Assembly (NCBI RefSeq): GCF_014197105.1
Contig: NZ_JACIEV010000006.1
Coordinates: 1-64,000 of the forward strand
Direction: 5' to 3'
DNA: 64,000 nucleotides
Source: Sphingomonas jinjuensis
GTDB lineage: Bacteria; Pseudomonadota; Alphaproteobacteria; Sphingomonadales; Sphingomonadaceae
The position numbers and the translations under genes are program-made. Shown here piece by piece: positions 8,387-18,087 of this stretch. The notes under the pieces are model-generated. The model worked only from the letters and a program-made list of their open reading frames with translations. It was not told the DNA's origin and searched no databases. Each line of letters begins with the position of its first letter. Positions within the stretch are counted from its first letter, which is position 1.

Positions 8387-9259
8387 TCAGAAAGACCCCT
8401 GGAGCGAGAGGAAGGCGCCGCGCTGACGGCGTATGGTGGCGATGTCGCCGAGATCGACGAACGCCGCCGTGATCGAGGCATGGCGGCCGATCGCCCAGGC
8501 CGCGAACACGTCCGCGGCCTTTTGTTCGCGGGCGAAGCGCAGGTTGTCGGGCTTGGTCCTCAGCTCGGCTCCGACCAGCAGCGATGGCGACAGAAGGATG
8601 CCCGCCGACCCCTCGACCTGCGCCGAATAGCCGCGCCGGCGGTCGCCGCCGAAGCCCAATAGCCCGAACTGGTTGGCCTTGGTTGCGCGGAGCGTCGTCG
8701 CGAGGACCACGCTGCGCGCCAGCACCACCTTGGTGGCGGAAAGGTAGAAATCCGTGCCGCGGGACGATCGACCGCCGACAGCGCTGATGACGGCGCCCTG
8801 GTCGGCGATCTTGTGCTGAACGCCGATCGAGAACTGGGGCAGCCAGCGATCCTGATCCCACACCGCGTCGCCGGCGATGCGCAGCTTGGCGCCGACGATA
8901 TGCTGCGCGAAGGTGAAGCCGCGACCAAGCCCCAGCGCCGCTCCCGCGGCGCGCGTGTCGAAGCGCTGATAGGCGTAGGACAGCTCGACCCGGTCGTTGA
9001 TGCCGATCGCGACGCCCGCGCTCTCAAGGTCGAAGTCGGGAAGCGCCACCAACGTCGCGTGCGCGCTGCCGCCGATGCCGTCTCGCGTCTCGTTGCCGGC
9101 AATCAGCGCCCAGCTGGCGAGGCCACCGCCGGCCGCGCCTTCGACGCTGCTGACGCCGTTGGTGAGCAACAATTTGCCCCCGGCTCGTCGATCGCCCGCC
9201 ACGGCGGGAGTGGCGAGGGAGAGGCAGAGGCAACCGAGGGCAAGATGGTGACGCTTCAT
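8387..9259 (-). CDS. DUF3034 family outer-membrane-like protein
   Basis: A 290-residue protein with a clear signal peptide (MKRHHLALGCLCLSLATPAVA). The rest alternates polar and apolar residues, as a beta-barrel would, and ends in Phe (LSLQGSF), which is typical for outer-membrane insertion. It matches the DUF3034 pattern (TNGVSSVEGAAGGGL, DRVELSYAYQRFD). Its function is not known. It is the first gene of a two-gene unit with the truncated hemoglobin and faces the cupredoxin/GGDEF-EAL operon across 85 bases. Confidence 0.8.
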   Translation of the reverse strand: MKRHHLALGCLCLSLATPAVAGDRRAGGKLLLTNGVSSVEGAAGGGLASWALIAGNETRDGIGGSAHATLVALPDFDLESAGVAIGINDRVELSYAYQRFDTRAAGAALGLGRGFTFAQHIVGAKLRIAGDAVWDQDRWLPQFSIGVQHKIADQGAVISAVGGRSSRGTDFYLSATKVVLARSVVLATTLRATKANQFGLLGFGGDRRRGYSAQVEGSAGILLSPSLLVGAELRTKPDNLRFAREQKAADVFAAWAIGRHASITAAFVDLGDIATIRRQRGAFLSLQGSF

Positions 9260-9344
9260 CGCCGCCGCTTTGCCATTCCATGGTCAATTTCGAGTTAAAT
9301 CATCCGTTTACGTCGCGGCAACTTGCGTCGGGTAAGGGAGGGGC

Positions 9345-9938
9345 ATGTTCATCGCCCGTACGGCCCTCGCAAGTCTTGCCCTTTTCTCCGCAGCTCCGGC
9401 CTGGGCAGGGCCGGTCGGCATCCAGGTGCTCAGCGCCGACGGCCAGCCACTGCCAGGCGCGGTGGTGACGCTGACGCTGCCGGGTACGCCGATGCCCGCC
9501 GCGCACGGGCCCTATCGCGTCGCCCAGCGCAATATCGCCTTCGATCCCCGAGTACTGATCGTGCCCGTCGGGGCCGCGGTCAGCTTTCCCAATCTCGATC
9601 GCGTCCGGCACCACGTCTATTCCTTTTCATCGGCGCGCAGGTTCGATCTGAAGCTGTACGGCCGCGATGAAAGCCGCAGTGTGACGTTCGACAAGCCGGG
9701 CGCAGTGGCGCTCGGCTGCAACATCCACGACAGCATGAGCGGCGTCATCTACGTCACCGCGACGCCCTATGCGGCGGTGACCGATGGCCAGGGACGGGTG
9801 TCGTTCGCGGGCGTCGGCGCGGGGCGCGGGACGCTGCTGGTGTGGCATCCGTCGATCCGGGCAAAGGGCAATGCGGTGTCGCAACCTGCGGCGCTCACCG
9901 GAGGCGGCCTTTCCACCGTCGTTCGGCTGCGCCCGTGA
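9345..9938 (+). CDS. cupredoxin-like (plastocyanin fold) periplasmic protein
   Basis: A 197-residue secreted protein with a signal peptide ending AAPAWA. Residues about 65-145 form a blue-copper fold. The likely type-1 copper ligands are a His in RVRHHVYSF, and the Cys, His and Met of GCNIHDSM. This resembles proteins annotated as methylamine-utilisation (MauL-like). A carboxypeptidase-regulatory-like beta domain may occupy the flanks (SADGQPLPGAVV and TDGQGRVSF). It overlaps the next gene by one base (TGATG), so copper or redox state may be linked to c-di-GMP signalling. That link is inference. Confidence 0.8.
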   Translation: MFIARTALASLALFSAAPAWAGPVGIQVLSADGQPLPGAVVTLTLPGTPMPAAHGPYRVAQRNIAFDPRVLIVPVGAAVSFPNLDRVRHHVYSFSSARRFDLKLYGRDESRSVTFDKPGAVALGCNIHDSMSGVIYVTATPYAAVTDGQGRVSFAGVGAGRGTLLVWHPSIRAKGNAVSQPAALTGGGLSTVVRLRP

Positions 9939-12250
9939 TGGGGCGTTCCCGCTTCCGCAGCCTTCGCGCGCGGCTGACCGTCCTTTATGCTGGCCTGTTT
10001 ACCGCCGGTCTCGTTGCGCTGACGATCTTCGCGCAGGTGATGATCGAGCGGAGCGCCCGGCGGACTGCTGCCGACGAGTTGGCAGCGAGCGGCAGCGTCT
10101 ACGACCGCCTCTGGCAGGAACGGGCGCGGTCGCTGGCCGGGGCGGCGGACGTGGTCGCGCGCGATTTCGGTTTTCGCTCGGCGGTGGCGAGTGGCGACGA
10201 GGCGACGATCGTGTCGGCGCTGGCCAGTCTGAGCGCGCGGGCGGACGTACCGCAGGCGGTGCTGATCGATCAGGGCGGCCAGGTGATCGGCGATGCCGGT
10301 GCCGCGCAGGGCAGGCTGGCGGCGCTGTCCGCGGCGATGAGCGACGCCCGCCGTGATGCCGTCATCGCGATTGGCGGCAAGGCCAGCCGAATCGTCACCG
10401 CGCCGGTGATGGCGCCGATCGAGATCGGGCGGATCGCCCTGATCGTGCCGCTCGACGCGCAGGAGATGCGCGGATTGGAGCGGCTGTCATCGATTCCGCT
10501 GCGGGCGAGCGTGCTGACGCGCGACGCGGACGGGTGGGGAGGCGGGGATGGGCATGTCGCGGCGACGCTGCCCGTCGACACCGTCGTGACCCTGCCCGGC
10601 GCGTCGGGCCAGAGCTTCGCGATGCTGAAGCTGCTGCCCGGCGTCGCCAGCCGGCCGGACGCCGCGCTGCTGCTGGCCTATCCGATGGATCGGGCGATGG
10701 CGCCCTATCGCTCGATCCAGTTTGGGCTGGTGCTGGCGGGGCTGGCGTGGCTGGTACTGATCGGCATCGGATCGGGGCGGCTCGCGCGCGGCATCGCGCG
10801 GCCAATCGCGGCGCTCGACCATGCGGCCCGCCGGTTGGCGGCGGGCGAGCGGACCGAAGTGGCGGTGGAGACCGACGACGAGGTCGGGCGGCTGTCGGCG
10901 ACGTTCAACGCGATGTCGCAGGGGATCGTCGAGCGCGAGGAGCGAATCACGCACCTCGCCTTCCACGATATCCTGACCGACCTGCCCAACCGGGCGTTCT
11001 TTCGCCAGTCGCTCGACCAGGAGATGGCACGCGCCGCGCGAAGCGGCGAGCGGCTGGCGCTGCTCTATCTCGATCTCGACGGGTTCAAGGCGGTCAACGA
11101 CTCGCTCGGCCACCCCGCAGGCGACGCGCTGCTGCGCAGGGTCGGCGAGCAGTTGCTCGAGCTGTCGGGTCATGCGGTGGTCGCGCGGCTGGGCGGCGAC
11201 GAATTCGCGATCGTGGTGCAGGAGAGCGTCGACCGTAGCCGTGCCCGGCGGCTGGCGCACGATATCCTCGACAGCTTCGCACGCCCGATCGACGTCGAAG
11301 GCCAGACGATCCCAAGCGGCACCAGCATCGGCATCTCGCTGTTCCCCGACGATGCCGCGACCGGCGAGGCGCTGGTAAAAAACGCCGATCTTGCGCTGTA
11401 CCGGGCGAAGCAGGACGGGCGCGGGGTCTATCGCTTCTTCGAACAATCGCTCGACGAAGCGGCGCGTAGGCGGCGCCAGATCGAGGCGGACCTGCGCGCC
11501 GCGATCCGTACCGGCGGGCTCGAGCTCCGCTTCCAGCCGATCGTCGGGACGGGCGACGCCGTCATCCGCGGGTTCGAGGCGCTGCTGCGCTGGCCGCATC
11601 CGATCGAGGGCTATATCCCTCCGACCGAATTCATTCCGATCGCCGAGGAAACCGGGCTGATCGTCGCGCTGGGCGAATGGGTGCTGCACGAGGCGTGCCG
11701 GGTCGCGGCGGACTGGCCACCGCATATCCGGGTCGCGGTCAACGTCTCGCCGCTGCAATTCCGTGCGCCCGGCTTCCAGGCGGTGGTGCTCCAGGCACTG
11801 GCGCGCAGCGGCATCGCGCCGACCCGGCTGGAAATCGAGATCACCGAGTCGGTGTTCCTCGACGGCGTCGATGCGGTCACGGACATCCTGCACAAGCTGC
11901 GCGCGATGGGGGTCCGCATCGCGCTCGACGACTTCGGCACCGGCTATTCGTCGCTGAGCTATCTGCGCTCCTTCCCGTTCGACAAGCTGAAGATCGATCG
12001 ATCCTTCATCACCAACATAGCCAGCGACGAGAGCGCTGGCGCGATCGTCAAGGCGATCCTCGACCTGGCCGGCGCGCTCAGGATGGAGACGACCGCGGAG
12101 GGGGTCGAAAACATCGAGCAGCAGAGCGAACTGGTATCGCGCGGGTGCGACACGCTGCAGGGCTATCTGTTCAGCCGACCGATCGACGCAGACGCGGCGA
12201 TGGCGCTGCTCGCGCTGAAGGATGTCGCTCTGGAGCGCAGGGTCGCCTGA
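9938..12250 (+). CDS. membrane GGDEF/EAL c-di-GMP enzyme with HAMP domain
   Basis: A 770-residue inner-membrane protein. TM1 is at about 12-35, a periplasmic sensor at 36-255, TM2 at about 260-278, then HAMP, GGDEF and EAL domains. The diguanylate cyclase motif is intact (GGDEF at 419-423). The phosphodiesterase has EALLRW (Glu547), NVSPLQF, EITES, DDFGTGYSS and a KIDRSFI lysine, so both activities look possible. No RxxD inhibitory site precedes GGDEF. Its start overlaps the cupredoxin stop by one base, which suggests the cupredoxin or its ligand feeds the periplasmic sensor. Confidence 0.9.
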   Translation: MGRSRFRSLRARLTVLYAGLFTAGLVALTIFAQVMIERSARRTAADELAASGSVYDRLWQERARSLAGAADVVARDFGFRSAVASGDEATIVSALASLSARADVPQAVLIDQGGQVIGDAGAAQGRLAALSAAMSDARRDAVIAIGGKASRIVTAPVMAPIEIGRIALIVPLDAQEMRGLERLSSIPLRASVLTRDADGWGGGDGHVAATLPVDTVVTLPGASGQSFAMLKLLPGVASRPDAALLLAYPMDRAMAPYRSIQFGLVLAGLAWLVLIGIGSGRLARGIARPIAALDHAARRLAAGERTEVAVETDDEVGRLSATFNAMSQGIVEREERITHLAFHDILTDLPNRAFFRQSLDQEMARAARSGERLALLYLDLDGFKAVNDSLGHPAGDALLRRVGEQLLELSGHAVVARLGGDEFAIVVQESVDRSRARRLAHDILDSFARPIDVEGQTIPSGTSIGISLFPDDAATGEALVKNADLALYRAKQDGRGVYRFFEQSLDEAARRRRQIEADLRAAIRTGGLELRFQPIVGTGDAVIRGFEALLRWPHPIEGYIPPTEFIPIAEETGLIVALGEWVLHEACRVAADWPPHIRVAVNVSPLQFRAPGFQAVVLQALARSGIAPTRLEIEITESVFLDGVDAVTDILHKLRAMGVRIALDDFGTGYSSLSYLRSFPFDKLKIDRSFITNIASDESAGAIVKAILDLAGALRMETTAEGVENIEQQSELVSRGCDTLQGYLFSRPIDADAAMALLALKDVALERRVA

Positions 12251-12252
12251 GC

Positions 12253-13341
12253 CTAGCGAAGCATAGGCCTGGTATCGACCAGACGGACGTCGTGCATCTG
12301 GTTGAGATAGGCCTCGTAATAGCCCTTGTGCGAGGCACCGACGATCGCAAGCATCCGCATGCCGGGGTAGCGGCCGAGCACCTCGCGGATATTGGCCACC
12401 ATCCTCAGGTTGCGCGTTTCCCAATAGCCGACGTAGTTGCGACCGAACTGCTGCGGCGACGGCTCCACCAGTGCGGCGCCGAAATCGCCGCGATAGGCGA
12501 GGTCGGCCTCGCGTGGTGCGTTGACGGCTCGATAGAGGGCGAGGACGCCGCCCGGCTGCCCCAGTCCCTTGGTCAGCCGATCGCTTTCCGTGTGGCGGGC
12601 GGCGCTCCAGGGGTTTCGCCACGCCGCCATGATCGCCTGGCCCGCTGCCTTGTTGACGGCAGGATCGGGATCGTCGGGGGTGTCGGCGCTATGATCGTCG
12701 ACGCTCCACAGTCGCTCGAGCCCGAGCCGTGCAGCGAGCGCCGCGGCGATCTGCGCGGTTTCGTTGCGGCGGGCGGCATATTGGCCGAGATGGGCGACGA
12801 GCGCCTCGTCGAGTCCGTCGCCGGCACGGCGCTCGGTGGCGGGTAGGCGAAGCCACTGGACATAGGCGGACCCGCGTTCCCCCGCGGCCAGGAAGACGGC
12901 GGCGAGGCGGCGGCGTTGCGCCGCGCTGGGCGATGCCGGCCAAGTGGCGAGCACCCGCTCCGCCTCCGTCGTGGCGGCGGGCACGTCTAGGCCGGTGGCG
13001 CGGGCGGCCGGGGCAGGGTCCCAGCAATAACTCTTGACCGTGTCGGCATAGCGCGCGGGGTAACGGCGCAGGGTGTCGCACTGGATTTCCGACAGATCCT
13101 CGGTCGCGATGCCGGTCGGCTTCCACGCGGCCAGCCGGTCGAGCAGCGGCGCCAGCAGCGCCAGGTCGACATCCTTGGGCAGCCCGGAGAGGTGCGGCGT
13201 GCCGAGCACCATCACCTCGTTGGGCTTGCCGGGGGGCGGACCCTTCAGCGCGTCGGGATGGAAACTTGGCCGATACGACTGGGCATAGCCCGCACTGGCG
13301 GCAAGGGCGGCGACGGCCGCGATCATCCTGGTGTATTGCAT
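12253..13341 (-). CDS. DUF5694 family exported protein
   Basis: A protein of about 362 residues with a signal peptide (ending SAGYAQ). Recognisable DUF5694 features are VMVLGTPHLSG near the N-terminus and MRMLAIVGASHKGYYEAYL near the C-terminus, separated by a mostly helical region. The GTPH and GASHK motifs recall TraB/PrgY-like folds, but no reaction is established. I chose the start at 13341 to place the signal peptide at the N-terminus; 13377 is the longest possibility. It converges on the GGDEF/EAL gene with two bases between the stops. Confidence 0.7.
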   Translation of the reverse strand: MQYTRMIAAVAALAASAGYAQSYRPSFHPDALKGPPPGKPNEVMVLGTPHLSGLPKDVDLALLAPLLDRLAAWKPTGIATEDLSEIQCDTLRRYPARYADTVKSYCWDPAPAARATGLDVPAATTEAERVLATWPASPSAAQRRRLAAVFLAAGERGSAYVQWLRLPATERRAGDGLDEALVAHLGQYAARRNETAQIAAALAARLGLERLWSVDDHSADTPDDPDPAVNKAAGQAIMAAWRNPWSAARHTESDRLTKGLGQPGGVLALYRAVNAPREADLAYRGDFGAALVEPSPQQFGRNYVGYWETRNLRMVANIREVLGRYPGMRMLAIVGASHKGYYEAYLNQMHDVRLVDTRPMLR

Positions 13342-13446
13342 CCGCACGACACTATGATCCGGCTCGAAACGACGCAAGCCGAGACTGGCGATTAACCGAT
13401 GAGCGCCTATGTCGGTCGTCCCGATACCCAGCGAGTCACCGATCCG

Positions 13447-15474
13447 ATGAATGTTGCCGAGCTTCTGCTGCCGACCCAGCTGCCGCCGTTCGAGGCGTTG
13501 ACGCCCGAGGCGATCCTGCCCGCGCTAGACCGGGCGCTGGCCGATCAGGATGCGGTGGTCGAGGCGCTGGTGGCGGCGAAGCCGACGACGTTCGAGGAGG
13601 CGTGGATGCCGCTGGAGCGCGCCGGCAACGCGATCGACGCCTTGTGGTCGGCGGTATCGCATCTGCATGGTGTCGCCGACACGCCGGAGCTGCGTGCCGC
13701 CTATGCCAGCGGTCTGGAGCGGCTGGTCGAGGCCGGTACGCGGCTGCGTCAGAACCGCGATGTCTACGACATGCTGGTCGCTCTGTCGGTCACGCCTGCC
13801 TTCGCCGACCTGCCGCGCAGCGACCGCGTCGCCGTGGAGCAGGCGCTGCGCGACTTCCGCCTGTCGGGCGTCGCGCTCGATGAGGAAGAGCGGGGGCGTT
13901 ACATGGCGATCTCGCTCGAACTGTCGCAGCTTCAGACCGATTTCGGCAGCGCGGTGCTCGACGCGACCGATGCGTGGTCGGAGCATGTGACCGATGCCGC
14001 GATGCTGGCGGGCGTGTCCGACACCGACCGTGCCATGTTCGCGGCGGCGGCCGAGGCGAAGGGGCTCGATGGCTGGCTGGTCACGCTGCACCAGCCGAGC
14101 GTCAGTGCGATCCTGACCTTTGCGGATGACCGCGAGCTGCGGGCCCGGGTCTACCGCGCCAACGCCACGCGTGCGTCCGACCAGGGGCCGCAGGCGGGGC
14201 AGTTCGACAACGGCCCGCGGATCGCGCGGATCATGGCGCTTCGCCACGAGCTGGCGCATCTGCTGGGCTTCACCGATCCGGTGGCCTATTCGCTGGCGAC
14301 GAAGATGGCGCCCGATGCCGCCGAGGTGCTGGCATTCCTGCGCGACCTGGCGAAGCGTGCCAAGCCGCTGGCCGAGCGCGACGTCGAGGCGCTGCGCGCC
14401 TTTGCCGCGGCCGAGCTGGGCATCGACGATCTGCAGCCGTGGGACGTCGGCTATGTCGCCGAGAAGCTGCGCGCCGAGCGCTTTGCGGTCGACGAGCAGG
14501 CGGTGCGCGCGCACTTCCCGGTCGAGCGGGTGATCGAAGGGTGGCAGGCGCTGCTGGGGCGGCTGTTCGGCATCCGGCTGGCCAAGCGCCACGACGTCCA
14601 GCTGTGGCACGAGGACGCGGCCTATTACGACGTCGCCGACGAGGATGGCGCGATCTTCGCGGGGCTGTACCTCGATCTCCATGCCCGGCCGGGCAAGCGG
14701 CCGGGGGCGTGGATGTCGGACGCGCGGCCGCGGCTGCGCGACGGCAACACCGTCGGGCTGCCGGTCGCGTATCTGACGTGCAACTTCACGCCCAAGGGCG
14801 ACGAGACGCCGTCGCTGTTGAGCCACAACGACGTCGTCACGCTGCTGCACGAGACGGGGCATTGCCTCCACCACCTGTTCACCCGCGTCGACCGGCCGAG
14901 CATCGCCGGCACCAACGGCGTCGAATGGGACGCGATCGAGCTGCCGAGCCAGCTGATGGAGGATTTCGCCTGGGATCGCGAGGTGCTGACCAGCATGTCG
15001 CGTCACCATGCGACCGGCGCGCCGCTGCCGCCCGAATTGTTCGAGAAGCTGGTCGCCGCGCGCCAGTTCCTGTCAGGGATGATGGTGGTGCGGCAGATCG
15101 AATTTTCGCTGTTCGACCTGCTGCTTCACCTCGGCACGATGGGCTCCGACCCGATGGAGGTGATCGAGGCGGTGCGCGACGAGGTGGCGACGATCCGTCC
15201 GCCCGAGTGGCACCGCTTCCCACATGCGTTCAGCCATATCTTCGCCGGCTCCTATGCGGCGGGCTATTACAGCTATCTGTGGGCGGAGGTGCTGTCGGCG
15301 GACGGCTTCGGTCGCTTCGCCGAGGCGGGGCTGGTCGATCGCGCGACAGGCGACGCGTTCCGCGACGAGGTGCTGGCGAAGGGCGCGAGCCGGCCGGCGG
15401 CGGAGAGCTTCCGCGCCTTTCGCGGGCGGGATGCCGATCCGCAGGCGCTGTTGGTGAGACGGGGGCTGGCGTGA
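13447..15474 (+). CDS. prlC: M3-family oligopeptidase (oligopeptidase A-like)
   Basis: A cytoplasmic zinc metallopeptidase of about 675 residues that cleaves short peptides. The zinc motif HETGH is at about residue 468, followed by a downstream Glu in the WDAIELPSQLMEDF helix, as in M3 enzymes. The start at 13447 (MNVAELLLPTQLPPFEAL) matches the N-terminus of PrlC-type proteins. A start at 13399 would add 16 residues without a better ribosome site. It lies 51 bases before the tryptophan dioxygenase gene, so peptide and tryptophan breakdown may be co-transcribed. Confidence 0.88.
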   Translation: MNVAELLLPTQLPPFEALTPEAILPALDRALADQDAVVEALVAAKPTTFEEAWMPLERAGNAIDALWSAVSHLHGVADTPELRAAYASGLERLVEAGTRLRQNRDVYDMLVALSVTPAFADLPRSDRVAVEQALRDFRLSGVALDEEERGRYMAISLELSQLQTDFGSAVLDATDAWSEHVTDAAMLAGVSDTDRAMFAAAAEAKGLDGWLVTLHQPSVSAILTFADDRELRARVYRANATRASDQGPQAGQFDNGPRIARIMALRHELAHLLGFTDPVAYSLATKMAPDAAEVLAFLRDLAKRAKPLAERDVEALRAFAAAELGIDDLQPWDVGYVAEKLRAERFAVDEQAVRAHFPVERVIEGWQALLGRLFGIRLAKRHDVQLWHEDAAYYDVADEDGAIFAGLYLDLHARPGKRPGAWMSDARPRLRDGNTVGLPVAYLTCNFTPKGDETPSLLSHNDVVTLLHETGHCLHHLFTRVDRPSIAGTNGVEWDAIELPSQLMEDFAWDREVLTSMSRHHATGAPLPPELFEKLVAARQFLSGMMVVRQIEFSLFDLLLHLGTMGSDPMEVIEAVRDEVATIRPPEWHRFPHAFSHIFAGSYAAGYYSYLWAEVLSADGFGRFAEAGLVDRATGDAFRDEVLAKGASRPAAESFRAFRGRDADPQALLVRRGLA

Positions 15475-15525
15475 CGGCAATCCTCACCCTGGCGGAGGAG
15501 GATTGGACTGGGGCATAGCAGTTCG

Positions 15526-16359
15526 ATGACCGACACCCCCTTCGACCCCGCCGGCGACGGCGCCGAGATGTCGTTTCGCGGGCGTATGTCCTATGGCGAC
15601 TATCTGTCGCTCGACGCGATCCTCGATGCGCAGCACCCGTTGTCCTCGGCGCACGACGAGCTGCTGTTCATCGTCCAGCACCAGACCAGCGAGCTATGGC
15701 TGAAGCTGGCGCTGCACGAGATGGAGGCGGCGACCGCAGCGCTCGCGGGCGACCGGCTCGACATCGCGTTCAAGATGCTGAGCCGGGTCGCGCGTATCCT
15801 GGAGCAGCTGAACGGCGCGTGGGACGTGCTGCGGACGATGACGCCGAGCGAATATTCGCAGTTCCGCGACTCGCTTGGGCAATCGTCGGGATTCCAGTCG
15901 TACCAGTATCGCGCGATCGAGTTCCTGGCGGGCAACCGCAACCCGGCAATGCTGAAGCCGCATGCCCATCGCCCGGCGCTGGACGAGCGACTGCGCGCGA
16001 TCCTGGCGCGGCCCAGCCTGTACGACGAGGCGATCCGGCTGCTCGCGCGGCGTGGCTATGACGTGGGCGAGGAGCGGGCCGACCTGTCGCAGCAGCGCGA
16101 CGAGAACGAGGCGTTGATCGGCGCTTGGGCGCGGGTCTATGCCGATCCCGCCGGGCAGTGGGACCTCTACGAGCTGGCCGAGAAGCTGGTCGATTTCGAG
16201 GACTATTTCCGCCGCTGGCGCTTCAATCACGTCACCACGGTCGAGCGCATCATCGGTCTGAAGCGGGGGACCGGAGGGACGTCCGGCGTCGCCTATCTGC
16301 GCAAGATGCTCGACGTCGTGCTCTTTCCCGAACTCTGGCGGGTGCGGACGATATTGTGA
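15526..16359 (+). CDS. kynA: tryptophan 2,3-dioxygenase
   Basis: A 277-residue heme enzyme that opens the indole ring of tryptophan to N-formylkynurenine, the first step of the kynurenine route. Family signatures are the SYGDYLSLD start, [19 protein letters not shown], and [16 protein letters not shown] (heme-ligand His about 235) followed by the [13 protein letters not shown] loop. The length is usual for bacterial TDO. A GGAGGAGG ribosome site precedes it. The next steps (kynB, kynU) are not in the window; a PLP-fold enzyme follows instead. Confidence 0.95.
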   Translation: MTDTPFDPAGDGAEMSFRGRMSYGDYLSLDAILDAQHPLSSAHDELLFIVQHQTSELWLKLALHEMEAATAALAGDRLDIAFKMLSRVARILEQLNGAWDVLRTMTPSEYSQFRDSLGQSSGFQSYQYRAIEFLAGNRNPAMLKPHAHRPALDERLRAILARPSLYDEAIRLLARRGYDVGEERADLSQQRDENEALIGAWARVYADPAGQWDLYELAEKLVDFEDYFRRWRFNHVTTVERIIGLKRGTGGTSGVAYLRKMLDVVLFPELWRVRTIL

Positions 16360-16370
16360 GGGAGAAGACA

Positions 16371-17423
16371 TTGGCGCGACGGGCGTGGCTGGACGAGGCG
16401 GTGCGGCGGATCGAGGCGGACTATAACCGGTCGGCGGACACCCATCTGATCCACCTGCCGCTGCCGCATCATCCGGGCATCGACCTGTACCTGAAGGACG
16501 AGAGCAGTCATCCGACCGGCAGCCTGAAGCATCGGCTGGCACGGTCGCTGTTCCTGTATGCGCTGTGCAACGAGTGGATCGGCCCCGACACCTGCGTGAT
16601 CGAATCCTCGTCGGGATCGACCGCGGTCAGCGAAGCCTATTTCGCGCGCATGCTGGGCCTCCGCTTCATCGCGGTCGTGCCGGCGTCGACCGCGGCGCCC
16701 AAGCTCGACGCGATCCGCTTCCACGGCGGCGAGATCCACATGGTCGACGATCCGCGCACGGTCTATGCAGTGTCGCATCGGCTCGCGGCGGAAACCGGCG
16801 GCCATTATCTCGACCAGTTCACTTATGCCGAACGGGCGACCGACTGGCGCGGCAACAACAATATCGCCGAGAGCATCTTCGCGCAGATGGCCGAAGAGCG
16901 GTTCGCGGTGCCGTCGTGGATCGTCTGCGGCGCGGGCACGGGGGGCACGTCGGCGACGATCGGGCGCTTCCTGCGCTATCGCCGCTATCCGACGCGGTTG
17001 TGCGTCGCCGATCCCGAACATTCGGTCTTCCACCGCCATTTCGCCGATCGTGGCCAGACGATGCTGCCCGAAGGTTGTGCCAGCCTGATCGAGGGCATCG
17101 GCCGGCCGCGCGTCGAGCCGAGCTTCGTGCCGTCGATCATCGACCGGATGGAGGCGGTGACCGATGCGGACAGCATTGGTGCGATGCGGGCGCTGTCGAC
17201 GCGGTTGGGCCGGCATGTCGGCGGGTCGACCGGGACCAACCTGCACGCCTGCCTGACGATCGCCGACGAGATGGCGGCGGCGGGGGAGGAGGGTAGCATC
17301 GTGACGCTGCTGTGCGACGGCGGCGATCGCTATGCCTGTACCTATTATCGGGACGACTGGCTTGCGGAGCGGGGCGTCGACTGGCAGCGATCGGCCGACC
17401 GAATTGCGGCGGTCCTGGACTGA
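16371..17423 (+). CDS. PLP-dependent cysteine synthase-like enzyme
   Basis: A fold-type II PLP enzyme of about 350 residues, related to CysK / cystathionine beta-synthase. The PLP lysine lies in HPTGSLKHR (Lys53), ESSSGSTA is the substrate loop, and GAGTGGTS binds phosphate. The TTG at 16371 follows a GGGAG site by six bases. A GTG at 16356 overlaps the kynA stop (GTGA) and is the alternative. Either way the gene is tightly linked to kynA. Members of this group make or break C-S bonds, and the true substrate here is unknown. Confidence 0.8.
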   Translation: MARRAWLDEAVRRIEADYNRSADTHLIHLPLPHHPGIDLYLKDESSHPTGSLKHRLARSLFLYALCNEWIGPDTCVIESSSGSTAVSEAYFARMLGLRFIAVVPASTAAPKLDAIRFHGGEIHMVDDPRTVYAVSHRLAAETGGHYLDQFTYAERATDWRGNNNIAESIFAQMAEERFAVPSWIVCGAGTGGTSATIGRFLRYRRYPTRLCVADPEHSVFHRHFADRGQTMLPEGCASLIEGIGRPRVEPSFVPSIIDRMEAVTDADSIGAMRALSTRLGRHVGGSTGTNLHACLTIADEMAAAGEEGSIVTLLCDGGDRYACTYYRDDWLAERGVDWQRSADRIAAVLD

Positions 17424-17478
17424 TCCGATCCGGTATCAATTGGTACGATGGCGTGCCGCGAGAACATGCTAGCACTCT

Positions 17479-17509
17479 TGTGGATCGCCCGTTGATGCGG
17501 CAATCCACA
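17479..17509 (+). promoter_or_regulatory. 5' leader hairpin before the LOV gene
   Basis: TGTGGAT (17479-17485) pairs with ATCCACA (17503-17509), and GCC pairs with GGC inside, with one C-A mismatch and a nine-base loop. The hairpin lies 11 bases upstream of the GGAGAAGG ribosome site at 17521. It could be an operator palindrome or an RNA structure that tunes translation. There is no T-run, so a terminator for the preceding gene is less likely. Confidence 0.4.
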
Positions 17510-17529
17510 TGAAATGATACGGAGAAGGC

Positions 17530-18087
17530 GTGGAGCCTGAGCTTCCCCATACGTTGGTCGATTACCTAGAGAAGTCGCGGGTCGCGCTGGCGATCGCGTC
17601 GGCGGTCGGCGACCTGCCGCTGCTGATGGTGAACGACTCCTTTTCGACGCTGACCGGCTATGCACCGCAGGACGTGGTCGGGCAAAATTGTCGCCTGCTC
17701 CAGCGCGAGGCGCCGAATATCGAACCGCGCGCCCGGCTGCGCGAGTTCCTGACCAACGACCGCCAGCCGAACGTGCGCACGCCCATCGTCAACTTCCGCA
17801 AGGACGGCACGCCGTTCGTCAACCTGCTCTACATGTCGCGGCTACGCTCGGGCGATGGCCGGACCAACCTGTTCTTCGCATCGCAGTTCGACGTCAGCCG
17901 CTCGCAGCCCGAGATGTTGGCCGGCTATGAAGGCGAATTGTCGGCGACGCTCGGCCGGCTCGCCCCGATCGCGAGCGAGGCGGGGATCGTCGTCGAGGGC
18001 ACGCTGCTGACGATCGCCAACAGCGCGTCGCTCGTGGCGCAGGCCAAGATGATCCTCGCCGAGCTCGAAGCGACCACCGATGCATAA
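17530..18087 (+). CDS. short LOV-domain blue-light photoreceptor
   Basis: A 185-residue protein whose residues about 20-125 form a flavin-binding LOV domain. The photoactive motif GQNCRLLQ is present with the adduct Cys54, as are the FMN contacts FRKDGTPFVN and the final Gln in FFASQFD. It should bind FMN and form a cysteinyl adduct in blue light. The C-terminal 55 residues are helical and carry no enzyme domain, so it must signal through a partner. The GTG at 17530 sits behind GGAGAAGG. The next gene, a CheB-CheR-HWE kinase, starts before this one ends, making the kinase the likely partner. Confidence 0.85.
   Translation: MEPELPHTLVDYLEKSRVALAIASAVGDLPLLMVNDSFSTLTGYAPQDVVGQNCRLLQREAPNIEPRARLREFLTNDRQPNVRTPIVNFRKDGTPFVNLLYMSRLRSGDGRTNLFFASQFDVSRSQPEMLAGYEGELSATLGRLAPIASEAGIVVEGTLLTIANSASLVAQAKMILAELEATTDA

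Noticed and set aside
13525..15009. 494-codon frame antisense to the M3 peptidase
   Set aside because: No recognisable domain. The plus-strand peptidase is complete.
17461..17494. EcfG promoter before the LOV gene (AGAAC ... CGTT)
   Set aside because: The spacer is about 24 bases and the first box is imperfect, which is outside the known range.
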